DNA of 53,853 nt from Actinoplanes cyaneus (GCF_016862095.1 NZ_BOMH01000054.1:1-53853), one strand, 5' to 3'; counted from the first letter of the stretch, positions 1 to 8,470 are shown. A program made the numbers and translations. The notes: generated from the sequence alone by a model not told the origin.

Positions 1-318
1 CCATCAACCGTTCCGCTTTCGCGGCCCGCCCTCCGGGGCACTCGCTCTACGTTACTCGGCCCGTTCGGCGTTGTCAACCAGTTAATCCCGGTTGCTACCG
101 ATCTGACCTAGTACGGCCACCTTCGACCTGAGCCCACGGCTGAACCGCGGTCTCAAGATCAGAGGATTTGGCAGGACGGCCGCTGCGGATCTCTCCGCGG
201 CCTCGCCCGTTTCCCTGCCGGCTCGCAGAACATTACCCGCTGGTTTCCGGGACCTCCAAATCGGGGTCTAGTGTCCCGCCTTCCCGCAGGTCAGCGCAGC
301 CGAACCCGGAAAAACGGC
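1..318. other. Left-edge region without a supported gene
   Basis: No open frame here has a ribosome binding site, recognisable domain or convincing codon use. The stretch looks like intergenic sequence, probably the upstream region of a gene beyond the window. The short frame at 168-350 has no recognisable product and runs into the terminator at 319-346, so I do not call it. Confidence 0.5.
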
Positions 319-346
319 AAGGGTGCCGCCCGGAGGCGACACCCCT
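319..346 (-). terminator. Rho-independent terminator of the flavoprotein gene
   Basis: Arms 319-330 and 335-346 pair over about 12 bp, with one G-U and one mismatch, around a 4-nt loop. On the minus strand the hairpin is followed by TTGCCGTTTTT, a T-rich tail. It lies 23 bp after the stop codon of the gene ending at 369. Confidence 0.6.
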
Positions 347-368
347 GTGAGACCTGGACCGAAACGGA

Positions 369-1730
369 TCAGGCCAGCGGCTTCAACGCCTCGCCGAGCC
401 CCCGGTGGAACGTCGGGTACGCCCAGATCTGGCTGAGCAGCGTCGACACCGGCACCTCGGCGTGCACCGCGACCGCCACGGCGCCGATCATCTCGCCACC
501 CGACTGGCCGGCCGTGGTGCCGCCGACGAGCACGCCTCGATCGTGGTCGGCGACCAGCTTGAGGAACCCCTCGTTACCCGGCCCGTGGATGAACCCGCGC
601 GAGGTCTGGTTCAGCGGCACGTATCCGACCCGCACGTTCAGCCCCGCGTCCCGGGCCTGCTTCTCCGTCATCCCGACCGCACCGATCTCCGGGTCGAGGA
701 AGGTGACCCGCGGCAGCGCCCGATAGTCCGCGACCGGCCCGCCCTGGCCGAGGATGTCGCGCACCGCGATGTCCGCCTCGTACATCGCCATGTGGGTGAA
801 GGCCCCGTGGCCGGTGACGTCACCGACCGCCCAGATCTTGTCGCCGGCGCGCATCCACTCGTCGGTGGTGATGAAGCGGGCGGACGGGTCGAGCCCGGCG
901 TTCTCCAGGCCGAGCTGGCCGAGGCGGGCCGCGCGACCGGTGGCGACCAGGAGTTTCTCGCCGGTGAGCACGGTTCCGTCGTCGAGCGTGACCTGGAAGG
1001 CGCCGTCGTGGGCGACCTTCTGCGCGTGGACGCCGGTGAGAACGCGCACGCCGTCGGCGGTGAGAGCGGCCTGGGCCACCTCGCCGGACTCCGGCTCCTC
1101 CATGGCGAGCAGCCGGGGCGAGCCCTCGATCACGGTCACCTGGACGCCGAACCGCGCGTACGCCTGGGCGAGCTCGCAGCCGATCGCGCCGCCGCCGAGC
1201 ACCAGCATCGACTCGGGGAGGGTGGCGGCTTCGACGGCCTCACGGTTCGTCCAGTACGGCGTACCGGAGAGGCCTTCGATCTTGGGAATGACCGCGGTCG
1301 TGCCGGTGGCGACGACCACGCCCCGGCTCGCGACGAACTCCTCGTCGCCGACCCGGACCCGGCCGGGCCCGGTGATGGTCGCCGTGCCCCGGACGAACGT
1401 GCCGCCCTTGCCGGTGAACCGGTCGACCGCGACCTTGTCGTTCCAATTGTCGGTCGCCTGGTCACGGATCTTCCGCGCGACCGGCGTCCAGTCGGCCTCC
1501 ACGGTGGACTTCCCGGCCAGGCCGGGGATCCGGCGGGCCTCGGCCAGGGCGTTGCCGGCTCGGACCATGATTTTGGTGGGGATGCAGCCCCAGTACGGGC
1601 ACTCGCCGCCGACGAGCCGGTTCTCGGCACCGATCACTTTCAGTCCGGCCGCGGCCAGACGACCGGCGACCTCCTCGCCGCCGACACCGAGTCCGACGAC
1701 CACCACGTCCACTTGCCGCGCTTCAACCAT
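369..1730 (-). CDS. NAD(P)/FAD-dependent class I disulfide oxidoreductase (dihydrolipoamide dehydrogenase/MerA-like)
   Basis: A 453-aa soluble flavoprotein of the pyridine-nucleotide disulfide oxidoreductase family. The N-terminus has the FAD dinucleotide-binding fold (VVVVGLGVGGEEVAGRLA). It is followed by the redox-active disulfide motif GGECPYWGCIPTK at about residues 38-50, a second Rossmann fold for NAD(P) (VLGGGAIGCELA), and the FAD-contacting segment WAVGDVTG. The dimerisation-domain end reads YPTFHRGLGEAL where classical lipoamide dehydrogenases have HPTLSE. This suggests a MerA/Lpd-like reductase of unknown substrate rather than the E3 subunit of a dehydrogenase complex. No 2-oxoacid dehydrogenase genes lie nearby. 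I chose the ATG at 1730 because the FAD fold begins right after it. No clear Shine-Dalgarno precedes it, so a leaderless transcript is possible. Family call is sure, substrate unknown. Confidence 0.9.
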   Translation of the reverse strand: MVEARQVDVVVVGLGVGGEEVAGRLAAAGLKVIGAENRLVGGECPYWGCIPTKIMVRAGNALAEARRIPGLAGKSTVEADWTPVARKIRDQATDNWNDKVAVDRFTGKGGTFVRGTATITGPGRVRVGDEEFVASRGVVVATGTTAVIPKIEGLSGTPYWTNREAVEAATLPESMLVLGGGAIGCELAQAYARFGVQVTVIEGSPRLLAMEEPESGEVAQAALTADGVRVLTGVHAQKVAHDGAFQVTLDDGTVLTGEKLLVATGRAARLGQLGLENAGLDPSARFITTDEWMRAGDKIWAVGDVTGHGAFTHMAMYEADIAVRDILGQGGPVADYRALPRVTFLDPEIGAVGMTEKQARDAGLNVRVGYVPLNQTSRGFIHGPGNEGFLKLVADHDRGVLVGGTTAGQSGGEMIGAVAVAVHAEVPVSTLLSQIWAYPTFHRGLGEALKPLA

Positions 1731-1869
1731 GCTGTCAGCTAAGCAGAAGCCGGCGGTCCGATGGTCGCTGAAGTCTGTGAGGACCAGCGCAGTCGCCTTG
1801 CTCGACGGACTGCGCGGGAGCGTTCCCACGCAACACGATTCGGGGTGACGGGTGCCGGGTAAACGTCGC

Positions 1870-1920
1870 GGGGTCCACCGGTGAGGACGTTTTGACGGAC
1901 GCAACCAGCCGGTGGACCCC
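1870..1920 (-). terminator. Inverted repeat after phrB, probable terminator
   Basis: Perfect 12-bp arms (1870-1881 and 1909-1920) flank a 27-nt loop just beyond the photolyase stop at 1926. There is no strong T-run, so it may be an intrinsic terminator of the GC-rich actinobacterial kind. Confidence 0.45.
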
Positions 1921-1925
1921 TGCTC

Positions 1926-3236
1926 TCAGCCCCGCAGCCAGACCGCCTCGTCCCGGTGCGACTCCAGCGGTCCGGGATAGTCGAGGCCGCGGCGTACCGG
2001 CTCGGGCAGTCGCCACGGCTGGTGGACCGCGACACCGGCGACGTTCTTCAGTTCGGGTACGTAGCGACGAACGTACACGCCTTCCGCATCGAACCGTTGC
2101 GCCTGCCGGATGGGGTTGAACCTGCGGTACGGACGGGTGTCGTTGCCGGTGCCGGCCGTCCACTGCCAGTTTCCGGAATTGTTCGGCACGTCACCGTCGA
2201 GCAGCCAGCGGAAGAACCATTGGAGCCCGGGACGCCAGTCGATGCCGAGGTGCTTGGTGAGGAACGCCGCGGTGATCAGCCGTGCCCGGTTGTGCATCCA
2301 GCCCTCGGCACGCAGCTGGCGCATCCCGGCGTCGACGATCGGCACCCCGGTCAGGCCGTCCTTCCAGTGCTGGAGCGCGTCGTCGTCGTACCGCCAGTTC
2401 TGGTCCGCGGCGGGGCGCATGGCCTGCGTCGAGATCCTCGGGAACGCCGCCGTCACCTGGTAGTAGAAGTCGCGCCAGCAGAGTTGCCGCAGGTAGGCCT
2501 GTGCGCCGGGCGAATCGTCGGACTTGGCGGCCATAGCCAGTTCCAGCGGGGAGAGGCATCCGAACCGCAGGTACGCGCTGAGCCGGCTGGTGTTGTCGGC
2601 TGCCATGTCGTCGTGCTCATCGCCGTACTGCGGCAGGCTCTTGAGCCAATCGCGAAGCCGCAGGCGAGCCTCGGTCTCTCCCCCGGCGATGGCGTCGGGG
2701 GATTCGCCGTCAGGCGTCTTCGGGAGGATGCCCGGCGCGATGCCGGCGGGCATCGTGATCGTGTCCGGGGCCGCGGTGACCTTTCGCCACGCGGCTTTCT
2801 CCCAGGATTTGAAGTACGGCGTGAAGACGCGATACGAGTTTCCGCCGCCGCCCGGCCGCACCGCTCCCGGTGGCAGCACCGTGACGCCCGGAACGATCTC
2901 CACCTGGAGCCGTTCGTCGCGGAGCCGACGCTCGCGTCGCTGGGCGTAACCGGTCACATCCCCGGCCATCGTGATCGTCGAAGCGTCCACTTCGCGGGCG
3001 AGCTTGACCGTTTCCGCGACCGGATCGCCCTCCCGGATCACCAGGTCGGCTCCCCGTTGCCGCAGGCTCGTGCGCAGGTCGGCGAGGCTCTGGTGGAGGA
3101 ATCGCTGCCGGTTGGCGGACAGGTCGCGCAGGCGCGGGTCGAGGACGAACAGCGGCACGACCTCGCCGGCTCCGCTGAGCAACGGATTGTCGTGGATCCG
3201 CAGGTCCCGCGTGAACAGCGCGATCCGGGCGCTCAT
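1926..3236 (-). CDS. phrB: Deoxyribodipyrimidine photo-lyase (class I CPD photolyase)
   Basis: A 436-aa DNA photolyase that uses blue light and reduced FAD to split cyclobutane pyrimidine dimers. The N-terminal Rossmann-like antenna domain starts at residue 3 (IALFTRDLRIHDNP). The C-terminal FAD-binding helical domain has the family hallmarks: LSAYLRFGCLSP, LCWRDFYYQ, the block WMHNRARLI, and the stretch around NWQWTAGTGNDTRPYRRFNP that lines the FAD and lesion pocket. Length is usual for class I enzymes. Its ATG lies one base after the crtB stop (TGA-G-ATG), so the two are almost certainly one transcript and translationally coupled. Pairing with carotenoid synthesis and a LitR-type gene 4 kb away indicates a light-induced photoprotection regulon, as known in Streptomyces; this last point is inference from family knowledge. 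Confidence 0.95.
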   Translation of the reverse strand: MSARIALFTRDLRIHDNPLLSGAGEVVPLFVLDPRLRDLSANRQRFLHQSLADLRTSLRQRGADLVIREGDPVAETVKLAREVDASTITMAGDVTGYAQRRERRLRDERLQVEIVPGVTVLPPGAVRPGGGGNSYRVFTPYFKSWEKAAWRKVTAAPDTITMPAGIAPGILPKTPDGESPDAIAGGETEARLRLRDWLKSLPQYGDEHDDMAADNTSRLSAYLRFGCLSPLELAMAAKSDDSPGAQAYLRQLCWRDFYYQVTAAFPRISTQAMRPAADQNWRYDDDALQHWKDGLTGVPIVDAGMRQLRAEGWMHNRARLITAAFLTKHLGIDWRPGLQWFFRWLLDGDVPNNSGNWQWTAGTGNDTRPYRRFNPIRQAQRFDAEGVYVRRYVPELKNVAGVAVHQPWRLPEPVRRGLDYPGPLESHRDEAVWLRG

Positions 3237-3237
3237 C

Positions 3238-4125
3238 TCAGGCCGCCAGGTGGACCGGTGTGCCTGGCCGGGTGAGCAGGCTGCGGACGGCGACCGCGGC
3301 CCGGCGGCGGTTGGGCACGGTGGCGCGGCGGACGAAAACGTCGTAGTTCGCCGCCTCGATCTCGTCGAGGATGCCGCCGTAGAGCTGGAACGCGGTGCGC
3401 ATGCAGGCCTGCGAGGCCGGCTCGAGCAGCGGGATGCCGGGCGCGGCGGCCGCGTAGTGCTCCCGGGCCTGGGCCACCTCGGCCTTGATCAGCGCGCGGA
3501 TCGCGGGCGTCGTCACCCCGGCGCGCAGGTCGTCCACCGTGACCCCGAACTCGACGAGGTGTTCCTCGGGCAGGTAGACCCGGCCGCGGGCGAGGTCCTC
3601 GGCGATGTCCCGGATGAAGTTGGTGAGCTGGAACGCGAAGCCGAGCTGGCGGGCCGGCTCCCGGGCGGCGACCGGGTCGGAGGAGCCGAGGATCGGCAGC
3701 ATCATCGTGCCGATCACCGCGGCGGAACCTTCCATGTATCCGAGTAGATCTTCATAGGTCGGGTAGCCGGTGACCGTGAGGTCCATCTCCATGCTGTGCA
3801 GGAACTTCTCGAAGTCCTCCAGGTCGAGCCCGAAGACCGCGATGGTGTGCAGCACGGCGGGGAGCAGCGGGTCCTCGACCGGCTCGCCGCGCAGACCGGC
3901 CAGGAACGAGGTGGACCAGGCGTTGAGCTCGGCCGCGCGCTGGGCGGGCGGCTGGGACTCGGTCCGGTCGACGATCTCATCGGCGAATCGGGTGAATCCA
4001 TACAGAGCGTGCACGTGGCGACGCTTCCAGGCCGGTAGCAACCGGGTCGCCAGGTAGTACGTGCGGCCGTGCTCTCGATGCAGCTCACGGCAGCGCTCAT
4101 AGGCGGCGGCCAGATCGGTATCCAT
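3238..4125 (-). CDS. crtB: Phytoene/squalene synthase family protein, phytoene synthase
   Basis: A 295-aa all-alpha prenyltransferase that condenses two geranylgeranyl diphosphates into phytoene, the first committed carotenoid step. Two Asp-rich Mg-diphosphate motifs are visible: GFTRFADEIVDRTE near residue 45 and NFIRDIAEDLARGRVYLP near residue 165. The latter is followed by the conserved LVEFGV segment. I placed the start at the ATG at 4125, preceded by GGGAGGACC with good spacing, not at the longer frame opening at 4164. It is the first gene of a crtB-phrB operon divergent from crtE-crtI-idi-litR, whose products supply its substrate and consume its product. The 68-bp divergent spacer carries repeats that may be the regulatory target. 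Confidence 0.93.
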   Translation of the reverse strand: MDTDLAAAYERCRELHREHGRTYYLATRLLPAWKRRHVHALYGFTRFADEIVDRTESQPPAQRAAELNAWSTSFLAGLRGEPVEDPLLPAVLHTIAVFGLDLEDFEKFLHSMEMDLTVTGYPTYEDLLGYMEGSAAVIGTMMLPILGSSDPVAAREPARQLGFAFQLTNFIRDIAEDLARGRVYLPEEHLVEFGVTVDDLRAGVTTPAIRALIKAEVAQAREHYAAAAPGIPLLEPASQACMRTAFQLYGGILDEIEAANYDVFVRRATVPNRRRAAVAVRSLLTRPGTPVHLAA

Positions 4126-4141
4126 CCCGGTCCTCCCGGTA

Positions 4142-4163
4142 AATCGACGCACGAATCGACGCA
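4142..4163. repeat. Perfect 10-bp direct repeat in the crtB/crtE spacer
   Basis: AATCGACGCA occurs at 4142-4151 and again at 4154-4163 in the same orientation, start-to-start 12 bp. It lies 17-38 bp upstream of the crtB ATG and 31-52 bp upstream of the crtE GTG. MerR/LitR-type regulators often act at such divergent spacers; its use as an operator is inference. Confidence 0.6.
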
Positions 4164-4193
4164 ACTTCCGAAAGTTAGGGTACGGTACTGAGC
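4163..4193 (+). promoter_or_regulatory. Candidate crtE promoter with near-palindrome; possible leaderless start
   Basis: A near-palindrome (AACTT-CCGA-AAGTT, 4163-4176) is followed by TACGGT at 4181-4186, a -10-like hexamer ending 7 nt before the crtE GTG at 4194. No Shine-Dalgarno lies in this interval, which fits a leaderless transcript beginning at or near the start codon. No good -35 is evident, so an alternative sigma factor or an activator may be needed. Confidence 0.4.
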
Positions 4194-5264
4194 GTGGCCA
4201 ATGACACCCTCGAGGGAAATCGTCTCAACGCGATACCCCGCCAGCAGGTCTCTCACACTGGGCTGGTCAGGGCCGTCGAGGGAACTCTCGCGGACTTCCT
4301 CGCCTCCCAGATCGCCGCGCTCGACGGCATCGACCCCTCCCTCGGCGGTTTCGCGCGGACCGCTCGTGATTTGGTGATGGCCGGCGGGAAGAGGCTGCGG
4401 CCGACGTTCGCCTACTGGGGGTGGCGTGGTGTCGCCGGCCCCGGCGCCGACTCCGAGCCGTTGCTGCCGGCGCTCGGCGCGCTCGAGTTGATGCACACGT
4501 TCGCTCTCGTGCACGACGACGTGATGGACGACTCGGCGACCCGCAGGGGGCGGCCGACCGCGCATCGGATCTTCGCGGCGCAGCACGGCGCCCGCTTCGG
4601 CTCGTCGGCCGCCGTGCTGATCGGTGACCTCTGCCTGGTCTGGGCGGACCAGTTGCTGGCTCGCACCCCGGTGACGCCGGCCACCCTGCTCGAGGTGCGG
4701 ACCCGCTATGACCGGATGCGCATCGAGGCGGTCGCGGGGCAGTATCTGGACGTGCTCGGCGAGACGGACCCGGCGTCCTGGTCGGTCGAGCGCGCGCTGC
4801 TGGTCGCCCGGCACAAGACGGCCAGCTACACGGTGCATCGGCCGCTGGATTACGGGCTGGCGCTGGCCGGCGCCGACGATCCCGGCGTCGCCGAGGCGTA
4901 CCGGGCGTACGGGATGGCGGTCGGGGAGGCTTTCCAGCTCCGGGACGATCTGCTCGGCGTCTACGGCGACCCGGCGGTCACCGGAAAACCGGCCGGCGAC
5001 GACCTGCGCACCGGCAAACCGACGGCGCTGCTCATGCTCGCGCGGCGGATGGCCACCCCAGCACAGTTGTCTGAGCTGGACAACGCCGAGCTCGACCGCA
5101 AGGCGCAGATCGTCGCCGAGACCGGGGCCCCCGCCCGGGTCGAGGAGATGATCAGCGTCCGGGTCACCGAAGGCCTCACCGCGCTCGCGTCGGCGCCGAT
5201 CGACCCCGAGGCCCGCGGCGTGCTGACCGAGCTGGCCACCGTGGCGACGCAGCGCCCGGCATGA
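4194..5264 (+). CDS. crtE: Geranylgeranyl diphosphate synthase (polyprenyl synthetase)
   Basis: A 356-aa trans-isoprenyl diphosphate synthase that supplies GGPP to phytoene synthase. The sequence shows the GGKRLRP substrate-binding motif, the first Asp-rich motif HDDVMDD about 105 residues in, followed by RRGRPTAHR, and the second Asp-rich motif RDDLLGVYGD with downstream GKPAGDDLRTGKPTALL. Length suits short-chain (C20) enzymes. The precise chain length cannot be read with certainty from sequence, but neighbouring crt genes argue for C20. The start is GTG at 4194 with no evident ribosome binding site. Its TGA overlaps the ATG of crtI (ATGATG junction), so it is the first gene of a coupled four-gene operon. 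Confidence 0.92.
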   Translation: MANDTLEGNRLNAIPRQQVSHTGLVRAVEGTLADFLASQIAALDGIDPSLGGFARTARDLVMAGGKRLRPTFAYWGWRGVAGPGADSEPLLPALGALELMHTFALVHDDVMDDSATRRGRPTAHRIFAAQHGARFGSSAAVLIGDLCLVWADQLLARTPVTPATLLEVRTRYDRMRIEAVAGQYLDVLGETDPASWSVERALLVARHKTASYTVHRPLDYGLALAGADDPGVAEAYRAYGMAVGEAFQLRDDLLGVYGDPAVTGKPAGDDLRTGKPTALLMLARRMATPAQLSELDNAELDRKAQIVAETGAPARVEEMISVRVTEGLTALASAPIDPEARGVLTELATVATQRPA

Positions 5265-6775
5265 TGAAGTCCCCCACCTCTTGGAGCAGAGCCGTGCGTA
5301 CCGTCACCGGACCCACCGATCGTGTCGTGATAGTCGGCGCCGGTCTTGCCGGCCTGTCCTGTGCCCTGCACCTGGCCGCGGCCGGCCGCCAGGTCACCGT
5401 CGTGGAGCGCGAGCCGGTGCCCGGCGGGCGCGCCGGACGGCTCTCGGTCGGCGGCTTCGACTTCGACACCGGCCCGACCGTGCTCACCATGCCGGAGCTG
5501 ATCGCCGAGCCCCTCGAGGCGGTCGGTGAGAAGCTCTCCGATTGGCTCGAGCTCACGCCGCTCGACCCGGCATATCGGGCTTACTACCCGGACGGGTCCA
5601 CGCTGGACGTGCGTACCGACACCACCCGGATGGCGGCCGAGATCGCCCGGGTCTGCGGTGCCCGGGAGGCCGACGGCTACCTGCGCTTCGTCGACTTCAC
5701 CCGGAACCTCTGGCAGCTCGAACGCGACCACTTCATCGACCGGAACCTGGACAGCCCGGTCGATCTGATGAACCTGAACCTGCTGAAGCTGCTGGGGATG
5801 GGCGCGTTCCGCCGGCTGCAGCCGAAGATCAACGAGTACTTCCGGGACCCGCGCACCCAGCGGATCTTCTCGTTCCAGGCGATGTATGCGGGGCTCGCCC
5901 CGCACGACGCGCTCGCCATCTACGCGGTGATCGCCTACCTCGACTCGGTCGCCGGCGTCTACTACCCCAAGGGTGGCATGCACGCGGTGCCGAAGGCGCT
6001 CGCCGGAGCCGCCGAGAAACACGGGGTCACTTTCCGTTACGACACGACGGTCGAGCGGGTCCTCACCCAGCACGGCCGGGCGACCGGCGTGCTGACCGCC
6101 GCCGGCGAGGTCATCGAGGCCGACACCGTTGTGCTGAACCCTGACCTGCCGATCGCCTATCGGGACCTGCTCCCCGCTCGGCGCGAGCGTCGCCTGCGCT
6201 TTTCCCCGTCGTGCGTGGTCCTCCACATCGGTTCGTCACGGTCCTACTCCAAGATTTCCCACCACAACATCCACTTTGGTACGACGTGGCGGCGAACCTT
6301 CGACGAGGTGATCAACCGCGGGCTGCTGATGAGTGACCCGTCACTGCTGGTGACCAACCCGACCCACACCGACCCGTCGTCCGCGCCCGACGGCAAGCAG
6401 ACGTACTACGTCCTCGCGCCCACCCCGAACCTCGTCGCCGGCCCGATGAACTGGCGCGGCGGGCTCGCCGAGCGCTACGCCGACGAACTGCTGCGCACGC
6501 TGGAACAGCGCGGATACATCGGCTTCCGGGACGGCGTCGAGGTGGAGCGGATCATCACCCCGGCCGACTGGGCCGACGACGGCATGGCGGCCGGCACCCC
6601 GTTCGCCGCCGCGCACTCGTTCTCCCAGACCGGCCCGTTCCGCCCGTCGAACCTGCACCCCTCGCTGCCGAACGTGGTCTTCACCGGTTCGGGCACACAA
6701 CCCGGGGTCGGCGTGCCGATGGTGCTCATCTCCGGAAAGCTGGCCGCGAGCCGCATCACACGGGAGATCTCATGA
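5261..6775 (+). CDS. crtI: Phytoene desaturase (CrtI-type, FAD-dependent)
   Basis: A 504-aa carotenoid desaturase that converts phytoene stepwise to a coloured polyene, typically lycopene, at the membrane surface. The N-terminus carries the FAD-binding fold VIVGAGLAGLSCALHLAAAG followed by ERE and PGGRAGRL. The FDTGPTVLTMP block and the C-terminal GSGTQPGVGVPMVL signature are typical of CrtI/CrtN desaturases. Start is the ATG at 5261 overlapping the crtE stop; a second ATG in frame at 5264 is possible. The end overlaps idi by ATGA. No carotene cyclase, hydroxylase or glycosyltransferase lies in the window, so the end product cannot be assigned here. Confidence 0.93.
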   Translation: MMKSPTSWSRAVRTVTGPTDRVVIVGAGLAGLSCALHLAAAGRQVTVVEREPVPGGRAGRLSVGGFDFDTGPTVLTMPELIAEPLEAVGEKLSDWLELTPLDPAYRAYYPDGSTLDVRTDTTRMAAEIARVCGAREADGYLRFVDFTRNLWQLERDHFIDRNLDSPVDLMNLNLLKLLGMGAFRRLQPKINEYFRDPRTQRIFSFQAMYAGLAPHDALAIYAVIAYLDSVAGVYYPKGGMHAVPKALAGAAEKHGVTFRYDTTVERVLTQHGRATGVLTAAGEVIEADTVVLNPDLPIAYRDLLPARRERRLRFSPSCVVLHIGSSRSYSKISHHNIHFGTTWRRTFDEVINRGLLMSDPSLLVTNPTHTDPSSAPDGKQTYYVLAPTPNLVAGPMNWRGGLAERYADELLRTLEQRGYIGFRDGVEVERIITPADWADDGMAAGTPFAAAHSFSQTGPFRPSNLHPSLPNVVFTGSGTQPGVGVPMVLISGKLAASRITREIS

Positions 6776-7362
6776 GCACCGCGACACGCGAGGATCAGCT
6801 CGTCGAACTGGTCGACACCGGCGGCACCGCTGTCGGCGCCGCCACCGTCTCCGACGCGCACCGCGAGCCCGGCCTGCTGCACCGGGCGTTCTCGGTCTTC
6901 CTGCGGGACGACCAGGGGCGGATCCTGCTCCAGCAGCGGGCCGCCGTGAAGACCCGCTTCCCGCTGCGCTGGGGCAACACCTGCTGCGGCCACCCGGCGC
7001 CCGGCGAGACGGTCACGGAGGCGGCCGGTCGCCGTCTCTTCGAGGAGATCGCCGTACGGGACGTCGCGCTCACCGAGGTCGGCGTCTACACCTATCGGGC
7101 GGCCGATCCGGTGACCGGCCGGGTCGAGCACGAATACGACCACGTGTTGCTCGGAGCGCTGCCGGCCGGCACGGCGCTGCGACCGGACCCGGACGAGATC
7201 GCGGAACTGCGCTGGGTGCCGCAGGCCTCGTTGCGTGGTGAGATGTCGGCGGCTCCCGAGGCGTACGCGCCTTGGTTGTCCGGCGTTTTCGAGGTCCTCA
7301 CCACGGCAACAGACACGGAGCGGTCAAGTGTCCTTCTCACGGAGGGGTCAGGTGGCCGATGA
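6772..7362 (+). CDS. idi: Isopentenyl-diphosphate delta-isomerase, type I
   Basis: A 196-aa Nudix-fold enzyme interconverting isopentenyl and dimethylallyl diphosphate, thereby supplying starter units to CrtE. Diagnostic motifs are NTCCGHP near residue 63, with the catalytic Cys, the Nudix-box remnant EAAGRRLFEEI, and EHEYDHV, which holds metal-binding His/Glu. WVPQASL matches the conserved C-terminal W-V region. The ATG overlaps the crtI stop by ATGA. The last 11 bases overlap the GTG of the downstream regulator, so the two are probably coupled. Confidence 0.93.
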   Translation: MSTATREDQLVELVDTGGTAVGAATVSDAHREPGLLHRAFSVFLRDDQGRILLQQRAAVKTRFPLRWGNTCCGHPAPGETVTEAAGRRLFEEIAVRDVALTEVGVYTYRAADPVTGRVEHEYDHVLLGALPAGTALRPDPDEIAELRWVPQASLRGEMSAAPEAYAPWLSGVFEVLTTATDTERSSVLLTEGSGGR

Positions 7363-8224
7363 GGCCCTGAGCGCCGGCGCTGCCGCCCGCCGGCTCGGTG
7401 TGGCGGTCACGACTCTGCGAACCTGGCACCAGCGATACGGGCTCGGGCCCAGCCGGCACGAATCCGGGCACCACCGCCGGTACACCGCCGACGACATGGA
7501 CCGCCTGCAGGTCATGCAGCGGCTCACCGCCCAGGGCGTGGCGCCCGCCGAGGCCGCCGCGTGGGCGCTCGCCCAGCCGGCCCGCGCGAGCGCCCCGGAA
7601 CCCCAGCCCGCACCCGCGCCCGCGCCCGACCAGCAGTCGACGGTGCGCGGGCTGACCCGGGCCGCGATGCGCCTGGACGCGCAGGCCATGCGGGACATCC
7701 TCGGCACCGCCATCCGGGAGCGGGGCGTCATGGCCGCCTGGACCGACGTGATGACTCCGGCGCTGATCGCCGTCGGGGACCGCTACGAGGCAACGCTGCG
7801 TTTCGTCGAGGTCGAGCACCTGCTGTCCCGAACCGTCACCGAGGCGCTGGCCGCGGTGCAGCACGCGACCGGCAGCCCACGGATCCTGCTAGCCGCGGCC
7901 GACGAGGAACAGCACACGTTGCCCCTGGAGGCGCTGGCAGCCGCGCTCGCCCAGGGCGGGGTGCCCACCAGGCTGTTCGGCGCCCGGGTGCCGTCTCAGG
8001 CGCTGCTGGACGCGATCGCACGGACCGGGCCGGCCGCGGTGGTGCTCTGGTCCCAGCGGCCCGCCACCGGCGACCCCGGTCAACTGGCCCGCGTCAGGGA
8101 CGCGCCGCACCCGCCCCTCTTGATCGCGGCCGCCGGCCCGGGCTGGCCGGAAGGTGATCTCCCCACCGGAATCACCCGGCTGACCGGGCTCACCGAGGCG
8201 GTTCAACTCCTCGCGTCCCTCTGA
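7352..8224 (+). CDS. litR: LitR/CarH-family MerR-type regulator with a cobalamin-binding-like domain
   Basis: A 290-aa regulator. Residues 6-75 form a MerR-type winged helix (AAARRLGVAVTTLRTWHQRY, with GHHRRYTADDMDRL). An Ala/Pro linker (76-97) leads to a helical bundle and a Rossmann-like domain related to B12-binding regions. In LitR/CarH proteins adenosylcobalamin holds a DNA-binding tetramer that light destroys, derepressing crt and phr genes. Two key sites deviate. The Trp of the W-x9-EH motif is Tyr145 here (then E155-H156). The lower-ligand region reads EEQHTLPL, keeping His188 but with Pro where DxHxxG has Gly. B12 binding is therefore likely but not assured. I use GTG at 7352, inside the idi end. 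The symbol follows family and context. Confidence 0.8.
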   Translation: MADEALSAGAAARRLGVAVTTLRTWHQRYGLGPSRHESGHHRRYTADDMDRLQVMQRLTAQGVAPAEAAAWALAQPARASAPEPQPAPAPAPDQQSTVRGLTRAAMRLDAQAMRDILGTAIRERGVMAAWTDVMTPALIAVGDRYEATLRFVEVEHLLSRTVTEALAAVQHATGSPRILLAAADEEQHTLPLEALAAALAQGGVPTRLFGARVPSQALLDAIARTGPAAVVLWSQRPATGDPGQLARVRDAPHPPLLIAAAGPGWPEGDLPTGITRLTGLTEAVQLLASL

Positions 8225-8277
8225 GGCCTCACGTTCCCGCTGGTCAGCGGCGCGCGGACGAAAAGAGGGGTACCGAT

Positions 8278-8307
8278 TTGGAGACCGCCCGGTGGATCAC
8301 ATATGCT
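8278..8307 (+). promoter_or_regulatory. Candidate housekeeping promoter for the tRNA cluster
   Basis: TTGGAG (8278-8283) and TATGCT (8302-8307) are separated by 18 bp, close to the actinobacterial HrdB consensus. The expected start lies about 85 nt before tRNA-Glu, with no gene between. Confidence 0.45.
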
Positions 8308-8397
8308 TTCCAAGCCTTCAACGGGGCGCGGTTGGGGCGAAGGCCACCAAGCGTTGCAGATCGGGTCTCCAGCTCGATGTGTAATGATGGCGGAGTT

Positions 8398-8470
8398 GCC
8401 CTCATCGTCTAGTGGCCTAGGACGCCGCCCTTTCAAGGCGGTAGCACGGGTTCGAATCCCGTTGGGGGTA
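8398..8470 (+). tRNA. tRNA-Glu (anticodon TTC)
   Basis: A 73-nt cloverleaf. The acceptor 5' arm 8398-8404 pairs with 8463-8469, allowing two G-U pairs, and the discriminator is A8470. The anticodon loop CTTTCAA gives TTC, and the T arm contains GGTTCGAATCC. The 3' CCA is not encoded. It is first in a three-tRNA cluster. Confidence 0.95.

Noticed and set aside
168..726. Short plus-strand frames at the left edge
   Set aside because: They overlap the flavoprotein gene and its terminator and have no recognisable product.
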